NCBI GenBank assembly: GCA_043807765.1
Contig: JAZDFQ010000066.1
Location: forward strand, 62,001-126,000
DNA: 64,000 nt
Source: Stygiobacter sp043807765
Lineage (GTDB): Bacteria; Bacteroidota; Ignavibacteria; Ignavibacteriales; Melioribacteraceae
Direction: 5' to 3'
Positions within the stretch are counted from its first letter, which is position 1. Every line of letters starts with the position of its first letter. The notes beneath the pieces were generated by a model. The model worked only from the letters and a program-made list of their open reading frames with translations. It did no database searches and had not been told where the DNA came from. The translations under genes were made by a program, and so were the position numbers. Shown one piece after another: positions 35,878 through 45,004 of the stretch.

Positions 35878-37044
35878 ATGAAAAAGTTTGGCGGTATATC
35901 TAAACAAGTAGTAATTCTGGGAATGGTAAGTTTATTTACTGACTTTGCCAGCGAAATGCTTTACCCAATCACACCATTGTTTCTTAGCGCAACACTAGGT
36001 GCATCGATGACGATAGTTGGTTTGATTGAAGGCGTTGCTGAAATAACTGCGGGATTTTTGAAAGGCTACTTCGGCACTCTATCCGATAAACTCGGTAAGC
36101 GTTCGATATTTATAATAATCGGTTATGGATTATCCGGAGCTGTAAAATCAATACCGGGAATAATCGCTACAGTTCCATCGATTGTTACTGCTAGAATAAT
36201 AGATAGAGTTGGAAAGGGGATAAGAACTGCCCCGCGAGATGCATTGCTTGCTACAGAAGCAAATGGAAATACCGGAGCGGTGTTTGGTTTCCATCGCGGG
36301 ATGGATACTCTTGGCGCAGTTGCCGGACCCCTAGCCGCACTTGGCTTGTTGTATTTTCTGCCGGGGAAATATCAAACAATATATTTGATTGCTCTCATTC
36401 CATCAATATTTGCTTTTGGATTTACACTTGCCGTAAAAGAGAAAAAAACAAATTCGATAGCACCAAAGAAAAAACTCTACTCGCAATTTTGGAAATCGGC
36501 GCCTAAAGAATACAAGAGATTATTGATTATTGTAGTTCTTTTTTCGCTGGTAAACAGCAGCGATGTTTTCTTGATTCTTAAATCCAAAGATGTTTCCGGT
36601 TCCGATACTACTTCGATACTAGGATATGTGTTTTACAATTTCATCTATGCATTTGCATCATATCCTATTGGACTACTGGCCGATAAACTCGGAAAGAAAA
36701 AAATGTTTTCCTTCGGAATAATAATTTTTTCTATTGTGTATTTGGGTTTTGCTCTTAGCAATTCAGCGTCCTTTATGTGGGGGTTATTTGCATTGTACGG
36801 AATTTATGCCGCTTCTACAGAAGGTGTATCAAAAGCTTGGGTTTCCGATTTGGTTTCGTCCGAGTATAGAGGAACAGCAATTGGACTTCTCACAATGCTT
36901 TCAAGTTTTGCAGTTATGCTCGGGTCGTTTATCACCGGGATTTTATGGGATCAGTTTGGTTCGCAAGTTCCATTCTTACTCTCGGCAGTTGTAAGTCTGG
37001 CAATTGCAATTTCGCTTCATCTTTCTAAGAAAAGCTTCTCTTAG
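35878..37044 (+). CDS. MFS transporter
   Basis: 388 residues with about 12 membrane helices. The major facilitator signature between helices 2 and 3 is GTLSDKLGKRS, with a related GLLADKLGKKK between helices 8 and 9. RVGKGIRTAPRDALL is shared with a bacterial group of poorly characterised MFS permeases. Substrate unknown. Sits alone; no ribosome site is obvious before the ATG at 35878. Confidence 0.92.
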   Translation: MKKFGGISKQVVILGMVSLFTDFASEMLYPITPLFLSATLGASMTIVGLIEGVAEITAGFLKGYFGTLSDKLGKRSIFIIIGYGLSGAVKSIPGIIATVPSIVTARIIDRVGKGIRTAPRDALLATEANGNTGAVFGFHRGMDTLGAVAGPLAALGLLYFLPGKYQTIYLIALIPSIFAFGFTLAVKEKKTNSIAPKKKLYSQFWKSAPKEYKRLLIIVVLFSLVNSSDVFLILKSKDVSGSDTTSILGYVFYNFIYAFASYPIGLLADKLGKKKMFSFGIIIFSIVYLGFALSNSASFMWGLFALYGIYAASTEGVSKAWVSDLVSSEYRGTAIGLLTMLSSFAVMLGSFITGILWDQFGSQVPFLLSAVVSLAIAISLHLSKKSFS

Positions 37045-37150
37045 CGGCTTTGCGTCTCTGCGAGATATTTTCCCTCGCTAAGGCGCAAAAGCAATTCTTC
37101 ATTCTCAAAATCCATTTTGCTATTTTTGACTAACTTATAATAAATAATGT

Positions 37151-37837
37151 ATGATAAAAAATAAATTAGCTGTAGTTGCTGTTAGCGGTGGAATGGATAG
37201 TTGCGTTACAGCCGCTATTGCAAATCAAGAATATAGGTTGGCGTTGATACATATTAATTATGGCCAGCGAACCCAGCAGCATGAGTTGAATTCGTTTAAT
37301 GAAATTGCCGACTTCTATAATGTTGAAAAGAGATTAGTAATTGATCTAAGACACTTTGCGCAAATTGGAGGCTCCTCGCTTACGGATAATTCTATAGAAG
37401 TAACGAAAGCTGATTTGGGAAATCATGAAATTCCAAGTTCTTACGTTCCATTTAGAAATGCGAATATATTAAGTGCATGTACGAGCTGGGCAGAAGTAAT
37501 TGGCGCCAGTGCTATATTTGTCGGTGCGGTTTACGAAGATGCGAGCGGCTACCCGGATTGCCGACCGGAGTTTTTTAGCGCTTACGAAAAAATGATTGAT
37601 CTTGGTACTAAGCCGGAGACCAAAATTAAAATTGAGACGCCTATCATTCATTTTTCTAAAGCAGATATTGTAAAAAAGGGTATTGAACTTGGCGCGCCGC
37701 TTCACTTAACTTGGTCTTGCTATCAAAGTGAAGATGAAGCATGCGGTGTTTGCGATAGCTGCGCTTTTCGTCTGCGTGGTTTTGAGCAAGCGGGTGTTGA
37801 GGATCCGATTCCGTATAAAATTAGACCAAAGTATTGA
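37151..37837 (+). CDS. queC: 7-cyano-7-deazaguanine synthase QueC
   Basis: 228 residues. Converts carboxydeazaguanine to preQ0 in queuosine synthesis. PP-loop SGGMDS at about 10-15, HINYGQRTQQHE, PFRNANIL and YPDCRPEF motifs, and the C-terminal zinc site SCYQ...CGVCDSC. queF, the next pathway enzyme, is 1.4 kb downstream on the same strand, with an HNH gene and a small ORF between them. Confidence 0.95.
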   Translation: MIKNKLAVVAVSGGMDSCVTAAIANQEYRLALIHINYGQRTQQHELNSFNEIADFYNVEKRLVIDLRHFAQIGGSSLTDNSIEVTKADLGNHEIPSSYVPFRNANILSACTSWAEVIGASAIFVGAVYEDASGYPDCRPEFFSAYEKMIDLGTKPETKIKIETPIIHFSKADIVKKGIELGAPLHLTWSCYQSEDEACGVCDSCAFRLRGFEQAGVEDPIPYKIRPKY

Positions 37838-37870
37838 ATGAGTGAAGAACGAAGAACGTAGAGTGAAGAA
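37838..37870. repeat. Dispersed GAAGAACGAAGAACG repeat, copy 1
   Basis: The words GAGTGAAGAACGAAGAACGTAGAGTGAAGAA between queC and the HNH gene recur in reverse complement at 57505-57547. Only shown here by position for the bulk of it: arms lie at 37840-37870. It supplies a false GTG start for the HNH gene. Confidence 0.5.
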
Positions 37871-37889
37871 GTCAAAAGGGTTGTTGTTT

Positions 37890-38819
37890 ATGAGTTATGA
37901 AAGTGAGATGTTAAAAAAGTTTGATATGCCACCTCGAAGAAAAGTAGAGGATGCATTATTAGTTTCACTTGTCAGTAATAATGGTGTTATTAAAGAATTT
38001 GCATCAGATGAGGAAATTGTTGAAAAAATAGCTTCCGAGTTTAAGCTTAGTTCTGAGCAAAGAAGTGCTTACTTGGAAACTATCTATCGAGTAGAAAACA
38101 GAGTAAAAAGATCCTCGCTTTGGCATCGATTACTTTTCCGAGCGGCAGATGCGTTAGCAAAGGAAAAATTTATTTCAAGACCGACGGAAACAATTAAGCT
38201 GACTAACAAAAGAGAATGGATGCTAACGGAAAGAGGATTTGATAAAGCTCTACGTATAGTTAAAATTCCACATAGCCAAAAACTTGAACTACAAACCAAA
38301 TCTTTTGAAGTACAAAAAGTTGTTAATAAACTGCAAAAGACCCCGAGACCAGAAAATTATAATCCGTTCAATAAAGAGAAGAAGATTTTAAAAAGTAGCA
38401 AAGAATACTCTGTCAGGACTAGAGGATTTAGACAAGCGGTAATTGAAGCCTACGATCATAAGTGTGCCGTGTGCGGCTTAAGGTTGTGTTCTCCTAATAC
38501 GTTGTACTGGGAAGTCGAAGCTGCACACATTGTTCCACATAGTGCAAATGGAAAAGACGACATTTGGAACGGAGTGTCTTTATGCCGACTACATCATTGG
38601 GCTTTCGATGTAGGCTGGTTTACTTTTCTGGATGATTTCAATGTAAAACCTTCTTCAAAGTTGCCTTCTCTTCCATCAGAATTTGGAAAAATTGGAGAAT
38701 ACAATTTTGTTGATTCGTTATTGAATATGGATTCGAGAATTATTTTCCCAATTAATCGTGAACTAATACCGCATCCAAAATCAATCCAGTGGCACAGAGA
38801 AAATGTTTTCTATGAATAG
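37890..38819 (+). CDS. HNH endonuclease-domain protein
   Basis: 309 residues from the ATG at 37890 with AAAGGG upstream; an in-frame GTG at 37842 lies inside a dispersed repeat and is less likely. N-terminal half (about 1-175) is a helical domain rich in charged residues, perhaps a DNA-binding winged helix (LTERGFDKAL). C-terminal HNH domain (about 195-285): CAVCGLRLC, VEAAHIVPHS, NGVSLCRLHHWAFDVGWF. Proteins of this shape are often stand-alone type IV or modification-dependent restriction enzymes. Here it splits queC and queF. Confidence 0.8.
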   Translation: MSYESEMLKKFDMPPRRKVEDALLVSLVSNNGVIKEFASDEEIVEKIASEFKLSSEQRSAYLETIYRVENRVKRSSLWHRLLFRAADALAKEKFISRPTETIKLTNKREWMLTERGFDKALRIVKIPHSQKLELQTKSFEVQKVVNKLQKTPRPENYNPFNKEKKILKSSKEYSVRTRGFRQAVIEAYDHKCAVCGLRLCSPNTLYWEVEAAHIVPHSANGKDDIWNGVSLCRLHHWAFDVGWFTFLDDFNVKPSSKLPSLPSEFGKIGEYNFVDSLLNMDSRIIFPINRELIPHPKSIQWHRENVFYE

Positions 38820-38834
38820 GAAGGGAAGATAATT

Positions 38835-39032
38835 ATGAGAAAAAACAAAATAGTATACTCCCTTTGCATTGCCGATATTCAAGAAGTTGCTGAAGGTGAA
38901 CTAAATCGTAAGCTTACTGATGACGAATTAAAGAAAGTAATTGCCAAGATGGGAGATTACATTACTTGGTATGATTCGATTTCTTATACGTTTGAGGCAT
39001 TGGAGCTTAAAGAAGCAGAAGAAGATGATTAA
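38835..39032 (+). CDS. Conserved small hypothetical protein
   Basis: 65 residues, acidic C-terminus (EAEEDD). GGAAGGGAAG ribosome site upstream. The sequence SLCIADIQEVAEGELNRKLTDDELKKV looks like a small helical protein found in many bacteria without known function. Runs 15 bp after the HNH gene and is probably co-transcribed. Confidence 0.7.
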   Translation: MRKNKIVYSLCIADIQEVAEGELNRKLTDDELKKVIAKMGDYITWYDSISYTFEALELKEAEEDD

Positions 39033-39050
39033 TGAAATAAACAACTTCAT

Positions 39051-39106
39051 TCGCGGATCGATCCGTTTTTATCAGTTTAATCCGTGTCATCTGCGTTCTA
39101 TTATGT
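39051..39106. repeat. Dispersed repeat fragment (ATCTGCGTT family), copy 2
   Basis: Contains CGCGGATCGATCCG, then TTTAATCCGTGTCATCTGCG. These words are found reversed at 23951-23992. Non-coding, between the small ORF and queF. Confidence 0.45.
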
Positions 39107-39271
39107 GTAATTTTCGAATACAAAACTTAAAGAGCCGCGGCTCGCTATGATAGAAAAAGAAATAATATATCGTGAATTTAAAATTGAGCATGGATAAGAA
39201 CCCTCCACTAATCTTCTATGTATTAAGTTAGCTTCATAAGATTCTAAAATAAAATTAAGTAGGTAAATCAA

Positions 39272-39628
39272 ATGTCGGATAAAACTAAAATCTTGGTTAC
39301 ATTCCCCAATCCAAATCCGGAACGCGACTATACAATTATTCATTATGCGCCGGAGTTCACTTCTGTTTGTCCGGTAACCGGACAGCCGGACTACGCAACC
39401 ATAGTTCTGGAATATATTCCGGATAAAATTTGCGTTGAGCTGAAATCCTATAAGTTCTATCTGCAGTCTTACCGAAATGATGGAATCTACTTTGAAGCAG
39501 TTACAAATAAAATCGCAAACGATCTCATCAAGATTATGAAACCGCGTTATCTAAAAGTGCTTGCTAAGTTCAACACTCGCGGCGGAATTTCATCCGATGT
39601 TATAGTTGAGCATAAAAAGAAAAAATAA
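39272..39628 (+). CDS. queF: NADPH-dependent preQ0 reductase QueF (type I)
   Basis: 118 residues, the short YkvM-type form. Reduces preQ0 nitrile to preQ1 amine. Catalytic Cys33 in SVCPVTGQPD with Asp40, the NADPH-binding segment ELKSYKFYLQSYRN, and IVLEYIPDKICVELKS. Belongs to the same pathway as queC at 37151. AGTAGG precedes the ATG. Confidence 0.96.
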   Translation: MSDKTKILVTFPNPNPERDYTIIHYAPEFTSVCPVTGQPDYATIVLEYIPDKICVELKSYKFYLQSYRNDGIYFEAVTNKIANDLIKIMKPRYLKVLAKFNTRGGISSDVIVEHKKKK

Positions 39629-39674
39629 CTGACAAGATTTCAATGATGCAATCATTGAACAAAAAGGAGAAACC

Positions 39675-41063
39675 ATGGCAAATAAAATAATTAAACACAG
39701 TTGGGCTGAGCCTTACAAAATCAAAATGGTTGAGCCGATAAAAGTTACAGATAGACCTTACAGAGAAAAGGCAGCTAAAGAAGCCGGTTACAATACATTC
39801 TTATTAAAGAGCGAAGATGTTTACATTGATTTGCTGACAGACAGCGGCACCAACGCGATGAGTGATTATCAATGGGCGGGAATGATGATGGGTGACGAAG
39901 CTTATGCCGGAAGCAAAAATTTCTATCATCTCTGGGATAACGTAAAAAAATATTACGGATTTCCATATTTCGTTCCTACACATCAAGGCCGCGCTGCCGA
40001 GCATATGATTTCCAAAATCATGATCAAACCGGGCGATTTCATTCCGGGCAACATGTACTTTACTACAACACGCGTTCATCAAGAATTAGCCGGCGGAACA
40101 TTTGTTGATGTTATTATAGATGAAGCTCACGATGCTCAAAGTATGCATCCATTCAAAGGCAACATCGATCCAAATAAATTGGAAGCGTTGATTAAGAAAG
40201 TTGGTGCGAAGAAAATACCTTACGTATGTATGGCTGGTCCGGTTAACATGGCCGGCGGTCAACCATTCTCTATGGCTAACTTAAAAGAGATTGCAGCATT
40301 AACTAAAAAATATGGAATCAAACTTTGGTTTGACGGAACCCGCGCAACTGAAAATGCTTACTTCATTCAGCAAAAAGAAAAAGGTTACGAAAAGAAAACC
40401 GTCGCTCATATTCTAAAAGAAATGTGTACATACTACGATGGAATGTGGGTTAGCGCCAAGAAAGATTTGCTTGTTAACATTGGCGGTTTTATTGCAACAA
40501 GAAATAAAAGAGTATTTGATGAAGCGCGTAACATGGTGGTGATTTATGAAGGGCTTCACAGTTACGGAGGTTTAGCCGGACGCGATATGGAGGCTATGGC
40601 TCGCGGAATTGAAGAAATGGTTAGACCGGAAAACATCAGCATGCGTGTTAAACAAGTTGAGTATTGCGGAAAGCAACTTGAGAATTATGGAATCCCGTTG
40701 GTTAAACCGTACGGTGGGCACGCGATTTTCCTTGATGCTAGACTTTTCTTACCTCATTTAAAACAAGATTTATTTCCGGCTCAATCGTTAGCAGCGGAGA
40801 TTTATGAAGACAGCGGTGTGCGTGGAATGGAGCGCGGATTAGTTTCTTCGGGCCGCGATCCTAAGACCGGAGAAAATCGTTATCCAAAACTCGAACTTGT
40901 TCGCTTAACATTCCCAAGACGAGTTTATACCCAGTCTCATATCGATGTTATGGTTGAGTCGATTGCAGAAGTATTTGACAAACGCAAGAAGATCAAAGGC
41001 TTGAAAATGGTTTATGAGCCGAAGTATTTGAGATTCTTCCAAGCTCGTTTTGCTAAGCTGTAA
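39675..41063 (+). CDS. tpl: Beta-eliminating PLP lyase: tyrosine phenol-lyase-like (tryptophanase family)
   Basis: 462 residues, aspartate aminotransferase fold. Cleaves tyrosine to phenol, pyruvate and ammonia, or tryptophan to indole. PLP lysine in SAKKD. Points favouring tyrosine phenol-lyase: YFTTTR, GVRGMERG (the Arg that contacts the phenol in the Citrobacter enzyme; tryptophanases have VEIG here), and the RFFQARF end with both phenylalanines (tryptophanases have RHFT). VTxxNxAGGQP appears as MAGPVNMAGGQP. Strong AAGGAG ribosome site and a terminator after the gene. Tryptophanase remains the alternative. Confidence 0.88.
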   Translation: MANKIIKHSWAEPYKIKMVEPIKVTDRPYREKAAKEAGYNTFLLKSEDVYIDLLTDSGTNAMSDYQWAGMMMGDEAYAGSKNFYHLWDNVKKYYGFPYFVPTHQGRAAEHMISKIMIKPGDFIPGNMYFTTTRVHQELAGGTFVDVIIDEAHDAQSMHPFKGNIDPNKLEALIKKVGAKKIPYVCMAGPVNMAGGQPFSMANLKEIAALTKKYGIKLWFDGTRATENAYFIQQKEKGYEKKTVAHILKEMCTYYDGMWVSAKKDLLVNIGGFIATRNKRVFDEARNMVVIYEGLHSYGGLAGRDMEAMARGIEEMVRPENISMRVKQVEYCGKQLENYGIPLVKPYGGHAIFLDARLFLPHLKQDLFPAQSLAAEIYEDSGVRGMERGLVSSGRDPKTGENRYPKLELVRLTFPRRVYTQSHIDVMVESIAEVFDKRKKIKGLKMVYEPKYLRFFQARFAKL

Positions 41064-41096
41064 TCGATTACTCATCATAAAATTCTTATCTTCGCG

Positions 41097-41132
41097 GAGC
41101 CGGACTAATAGAAATTAATCCGGCTCTACTTT
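41097..41132 (+). terminator. Terminator after the lyase gene
   Basis: 8-bp stem GAGCCGGA/TCCGGCTC (41097-41104, 41119-41126) followed by TACTTTTAT on the plus strand, 35 bp before the GlnD-like gene. Confidence 0.72.
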
Positions 41133-41166
41133 TATCCGAAAATCTAAGCTGGAAAGAACCCATTTT

Positions 41167-43722
41167 ATGGAACCGCTAAAACTAAAAGAGAGCTTTATTC
41201 AAGATCGCGACAAATTATTTCACGACTCTGAATTAATCAAAGATCCGTTCAAGTTTTCTGTTAGATGGAGTTTGCTTGTAGAGGAATACATTCTTCGCGT
41301 TTTGAGCGGAATAAAAATGGAGTGTGCAGTAGCTTCCGTTGGAAGTTTCAGCAGAAGAGAACTTTCACCTTTTTCCGATATTGACTTGATGTTCATTTTT
41401 GAAAAAGTAAAGGGGAATGAGCAGTTAATCCAAACTTGTGTTACAAATTTGTGGGATGCCGGAATTGAAGTCTCTCATACAATCCGCGAATTCTCAGACA
41501 TAAAAAAATTCTTGGATGAAGACCTGGAAGCGTTTACTCAATTCTTCGATTCCCGCTTCATAATCGGCAGCGATAAACTTTATAAGAAGTGGAATGAAAG
41601 TGTAACCGGTTCGCTTAACGATAAAACTAAAAAACGTTTACTCGAAGAATATTTTGCCGATATACGCGAGCGCTACAAAAAGTATGGCGACTCGGCTAAA
41701 GTGCTTGAACCAAATGTAAAATACACTGCCGGGGGACTTCGCGATCTTCAAGTAATTGAATGGATGTATTGCTTAAAGAACGATACGCTGATTAATGTTC
41801 AAGAAGAAATTACCCAATCGGAAAACTTCTTTCAGATAATGAAGCAAACCGGAATGCTTGTTCCGCGTGCGGTTGTAAGGCTTAGCGAAAGTTATAAAAT
41901 GGTTTTGAATGCGCGGAACCTTTTGCATCTAATTTCCAATCATAAAAACGACCGGCTGGAATTTGATTATCAAGAAAAAGTGGCAAACATTCTCGGGTAC
42001 ACAGGCAACCATTGGCACGCTTACATGAAGAAGTATTTCGAAGCGACAAATGTTATAAAAAGATTTTGCCGCACTATGCGCAAGAGGTTTGAAGAAGAAT
42101 TAAATCCGGTTGTTAGCGAGTACTTAACAATAGAGCTTGATGATGATTTTGTTTTAAAGAATGGAAATGTTTGCTTAGCAAGAGAAACTAAACTTGGAAT
42201 GAGCGGAATTCTTCGCGCGTTTTATTATCGTGGACTTCACAACGCGCGTTTCGAAGAAAATTTACGCTCGATAATTATCGAAGGTGTTTTCGATCTCGAA
42301 GAAAATCAGATTTATGAAAACAAATCTTCTGTGTTTTTCCGGGAGATAATGAAACTGCCGAAGAATGTTGGCGCACTCTTAACTCTTATGAATGAACTTG
42401 GTGTGCTCGCTGCATTTCTTCCGGAGTTCAAAGAACTGGTTGGATTTTTTCAGCCCGGCGTTTACCACTGCTATACTGCGGATGAACACACGCTAATTGC
42501 TCTAGCAAATGTTGAAAAGCTGAATGAAGAAACCTCAGTTCTTGGTAAGCTTTTTCAGAGCATCCGAGATAGAGATATTTTATTTCTTGCAATTTTATTT
42601 CATGATATAGCTAAGCCGATCAGCGTTTCCGGGCATGAAATCATCGGCGGAGAAATCGCGAATTCCGTAATGGAACGACTTGGCTATTCCTCGGAAGAAA
42701 TTGAATTGGTTCAGTTCCTTGTGCATCATCATCTTACTATGGAACAAGTTGCTTTCCGAAGAAATCTAAACGATCCTTCAACACTCGACAACTTTGCTCA
42801 AATTTTCCCTTCGCCGGAATATCTTGATTTGCTTTACCTTGTTACCTATGCAGATTTGTCGGCTGTTTCTCCGGCTGTATGGACTCAATGGAAGAGTGAT
42901 CTTTTGAATGAACTTTACCGCAAAACCAAAATTATGCTGGATGAAAGAATTAGCGGACAAGAAATGCTTTCCGACAATCTGAAAGAAATAATGAGCAGCT
43001 CGGAAGTTTACTGGGAAGAAAATATCAAAGATCATATTGAATCGATTGATGATATTGGTTACTTGCATCACTTTTCGGTAGAAGAAATAAATCAGCACAT
43101 AGATGAAATTGAAAAAGGTTCGCACGTTTCTGTTTTCTTTAAAGAAGATGAGACATTTACGAATGTTACAATAATTACCCGAGATAGAGACGCGCTGCTT
43201 TCACGTCTTTGCGGTGCGCTGGCTATAAACGATCTTAATATTCATGACGCAAAAATATTTACACGTAAAGATGGAATTGTAATAGACAGCTTTAACGTAA
43301 CCGATTTTAGAGCCGGTCATAAAGTAGAAGAAGAGCGCTACAAAAAAATTACTAAAGATTTAGAATTGGCTGTGCAAAATGAGCTTCAGATTACAAAGGA
43401 GTTCAACAATATTAAATCCAAGTGGTGGCGGATAGAAAACAAACTTTTCAAGCGTAAAGGCAAAGTAAAAATTGCTTTCGAAAAACATGAGCGCTATACA
43501 ATTGTAGATGTTTATTCGCCGGATAGACTTGGATTGCTTTATCAGATTACCAAAAAATTAAATGAGCTTGGTCTATCTATCTATTTTGCAAAAATTTCTA
43601 CCAAGGCTGATGATATAATAGATGCATTTTACTTGCTCGATCGCCACCGCAAAAAAGTTTCGACTTATCAGTACGAGCTCATCACTCACGAATTAACTCA
43701 AACAATTGAAGAAATGTTATAG
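41167..43722 (+). CDS. glnD: PII uridylyltransferase/uridylyl-removing enzyme GlnD
   Basis: 851 residues. Nucleotidyltransferase domain (about 15-160) with GSFSRRELSPFSDIDLMF; GlnD-linker helical domain (170-330); HD domain (about 440-570) with CYTADEHTL, FHDIAKPI, FLVHHHLTM; two ACT domains at the C-terminus (about 690-760 and 785-850). Senses glutamine and modifies PII signal protein. No glnB or glutamine synthetase gene is in the window. Gene ends in TAG nine bases before the murI start. Confidence 0.92.
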   Translation: MEPLKLKESFIQDRDKLFHDSELIKDPFKFSVRWSLLVEEYILRVLSGIKMECAVASVGSFSRRELSPFSDIDLMFIFEKVKGNEQLIQTCVTNLWDAGIEVSHTIREFSDIKKFLDEDLEAFTQFFDSRFIIGSDKLYKKWNESVTGSLNDKTKKRLLEEYFADIRERYKKYGDSAKVLEPNVKYTAGGLRDLQVIEWMYCLKNDTLINVQEEITQSENFFQIMKQTGMLVPRAVVRLSESYKMVLNARNLLHLISNHKNDRLEFDYQEKVANILGYTGNHWHAYMKKYFEATNVIKRFCRTMRKRFEEELNPVVSEYLTIELDDDFVLKNGNVCLARETKLGMSGILRAFYYRGLHNARFEENLRSIIIEGVFDLEENQIYENKSSVFFREIMKLPKNVGALLTLMNELGVLAAFLPEFKELVGFFQPGVYHCYTADEHTLIALANVEKLNEETSVLGKLFQSIRDRDILFLAILFHDIAKPISVSGHEIIGGEIANSVMERLGYSSEEIELVQFLVHHHLTMEQVAFRRNLNDPSTLDNFAQIFPSPEYLDLLYLVTYADLSAVSPAVWTQWKSDLLNELYRKTKIMLDERISGQEMLSDNLKEIMSSSEVYWEENIKDHIESIDDIGYLHHFSVEEINQHIDEIEKGSHVSVFFKEDETFTNVTIITRDRDALLSRLCGALAINDLNIHDAKIFTRKDGIVIDSFNVTDFRAGHKVEEERYKKITKDLELAVQNELQITKEFNNIKSKWWRIENKLFKRKGKVKIAFEKHERYTIVDVYSPDRLGLLYQITKKLNELGLSIYFAKISTKADDIIDAFYLLDRHRKKVSTYQYELITHELTQTIEEML

Positions 43723-43730
43723 GTGTTAAA

Positions 43731-44558
43731 TTGAATTTCATGAACAAAACGAATCCTATTGGATTTTTCGACTCCGGAATTGGAGGATTAACTGTAGTTA
43801 AGGCTGTAACAAGACTGCTTCCTAATGAGAACATCGTTTACTTTGGAGATACGGCACGTGTGCCGTACGGTTCCAAGTCCAACGATACTGTAGTTGAATA
43901 TTCGATTCAAGCAGCTAATTTCTTATTACGAAAGAATATTAAACTGCTTGTAGTGGCTTGTAATACTGCTTCGTCGGTTGCGTTAACAGAGTTACGCAAA
44001 TTTTTAACTGTGCCGGTAATCGGAATGATTGAACCCGGTGCTAGGATGGCTGTAAGTGAATCCAAGAATAAGCGTGTTGGGGTTATAGGAACTCGAGCAA
44101 CTATTAACAATAAAGCTTACGCTCATGAAATCAAGAAAATAAATCCTAAGGTAAAAGTGTTTGAGCAAGCTTGTCCTCTTTTTGTTCCATTGGCCGAAGA
44201 AGGATGGCTTGATCATAAAGCTACGGAACTAATTGCAAAAACTTACTTGTCGGAAATGAAAGAGAATAAAATTGATAGTTTGGTTTTGGGATGTACTCAT
44301 TATCCAATCCTTGCAGACATAATTCAAAAGGTAATTGGTAAGAGTGTGAAACTTGTAGATAGCGGAACTCCAGCCGCAAGATTGGTGGAAGATTATTTGA
44401 ACGGACGCGGGTTGAGAAATCAATCCGTTCATCATGGTCAAAGCGAGTTTTATGTAAGCGATGTGCCGACAAAGTTTCGTGAGATTGCGGAAACATTTTT
44501 GGGTAAGAAAATTACACATCTGCATAAAGTTGAATTGGAAGAACTTACGAATGAATAA
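43731..44558 (+). CDS. murI: Glutamate racemase
   Basis: 275 residues (TTG start at 43731 with AGGTG at good spacing; ATG at 43740 is the alternative, giving 272). Makes D-glutamate for peptidoglycan. Family marks: GFFDSGIGGLTV, catalytic Cys in VACNTASS, and second Cys in LGCTHYP. Closely follows glnD on the same strand and is likely co-transcribed. Confidence 0.95.
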   Translation: MNFMNKTNPIGFFDSGIGGLTVVKAVTRLLPNENIVYFGDTARVPYGSKSNDTVVEYSIQAANFLLRKNIKLLVVACNTASSVALTELRKFLTVPVIGMIEPGARMAVSESKNKRVGVIGTRATINNKAYAHEIKKINPKVKVFEQACPLFVPLAEEGWLDHKATELIAKTYLSEMKENKIDSLVLGCTHYPILADIIQKVIGKSVKLVDSGTPAARLVEDYLNGRGLRNQSVHHGQSEFYVSDVPTKFREIAETFLGKKITHLHKVELEELTNE

Positions 44559-44587
44559 TTCTTGATACTAGATGTTGGATGCTGGAT
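44559..44587 (+). repeat. Left inverted flank of the four-helix-bundle gene
   Basis: TTCTTGATACTAGATGTTGG and following bases; the reverse complement of the right flank (44984-45004) reads TTCTTGATACTGGATACTGG. The pair encloses the broken four-helix-bundle gene. Confidence 0.55.
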
Positions 44588-44595
44588 AAAAGGAA

Positions 44596-44973
44596 TTGAG
44601 CTATAAGAATTTAGAAATATGAAAATTAGCAAAGGAAGTTGCTATTCAAATTCATGAAATGAGCTTAACAAAACTTCCTAAGTTTGAAATGTATGAAGTT
44701 GGTTCTCAGATTCGGCGTTCAAGCAAGTCGGTAAATGCAAACATTGTTGAAGGTTACGGAAGAAGATATTACAAGCAAGAGTTTATTCATCACCTTGTAA
44801 TTGCATTGGCGTCAAACGATGAAACACTTGCTCACCTAGAAATTCTATTTGAAACGAAATCTTTGACTGATGAGCAATTTTATAAAGAACTATATGGCAA
44901 AATTGACATGCTAGGGAAAAAGATAAACTCGTTTATTCGTGCAGTAAAAGAAGAACACCAAAGCCCTAGATAG
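44596..44973 (+). pseudogene. Four-helix-bundle (S23/IVP-like) protein, nonsense-interrupted
   Basis: The readable ORF starts at ATG 44659 (104 residues: QIRRSSKSVNANIVEGYGRR, the family hallmark). Upstream in the same frame the reading continues as LSYKNLEI, then TGA at 44620-44622, then KLAKEVAIQIHEM. Family members read YKDLEIWKLAKE here, so TGG has become TGA at the conserved Trp. The full protein would start near 44596 and be about 125 residues. The downstream ATG has no ribosome site. Function of the stand-alone family is unknown; the same fold occurs in 23S rRNA intervening sequences. Confidence 0.75.
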
Positions 44974-44983
44974 TAATTCTTTT

Positions 44984-45004
44984 TCCAGTATCCAGTATCA
45001 AGAA
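44984..45004 (-). repeat. Right inverted flank of the four-helix-bundle gene
   Basis: TCCAGTATCCAGTATCAAGA and one more base, inverted relative to 44559-44587. It ends right at the stop of the convergent NUDIX gene. Confidence 0.55.

Noticed and set aside
37045..37150. preQ1 riboswitch before queC
   Set aside because: No preQ1 aptamer-like C-rich loop with A-rich tail; the bases form a GCGTCTCTGCGAG/CTCGCTAAGGCGC dispersed repeat instead.
37842..37889. GTG start extending the HNH protein by 16 residues
   Set aside because: The extension (MKNEERRVKKSK) is encoded by a dispersed repeat found elsewhere in the window; the ATG at 37890 has AAAGGG upstream.
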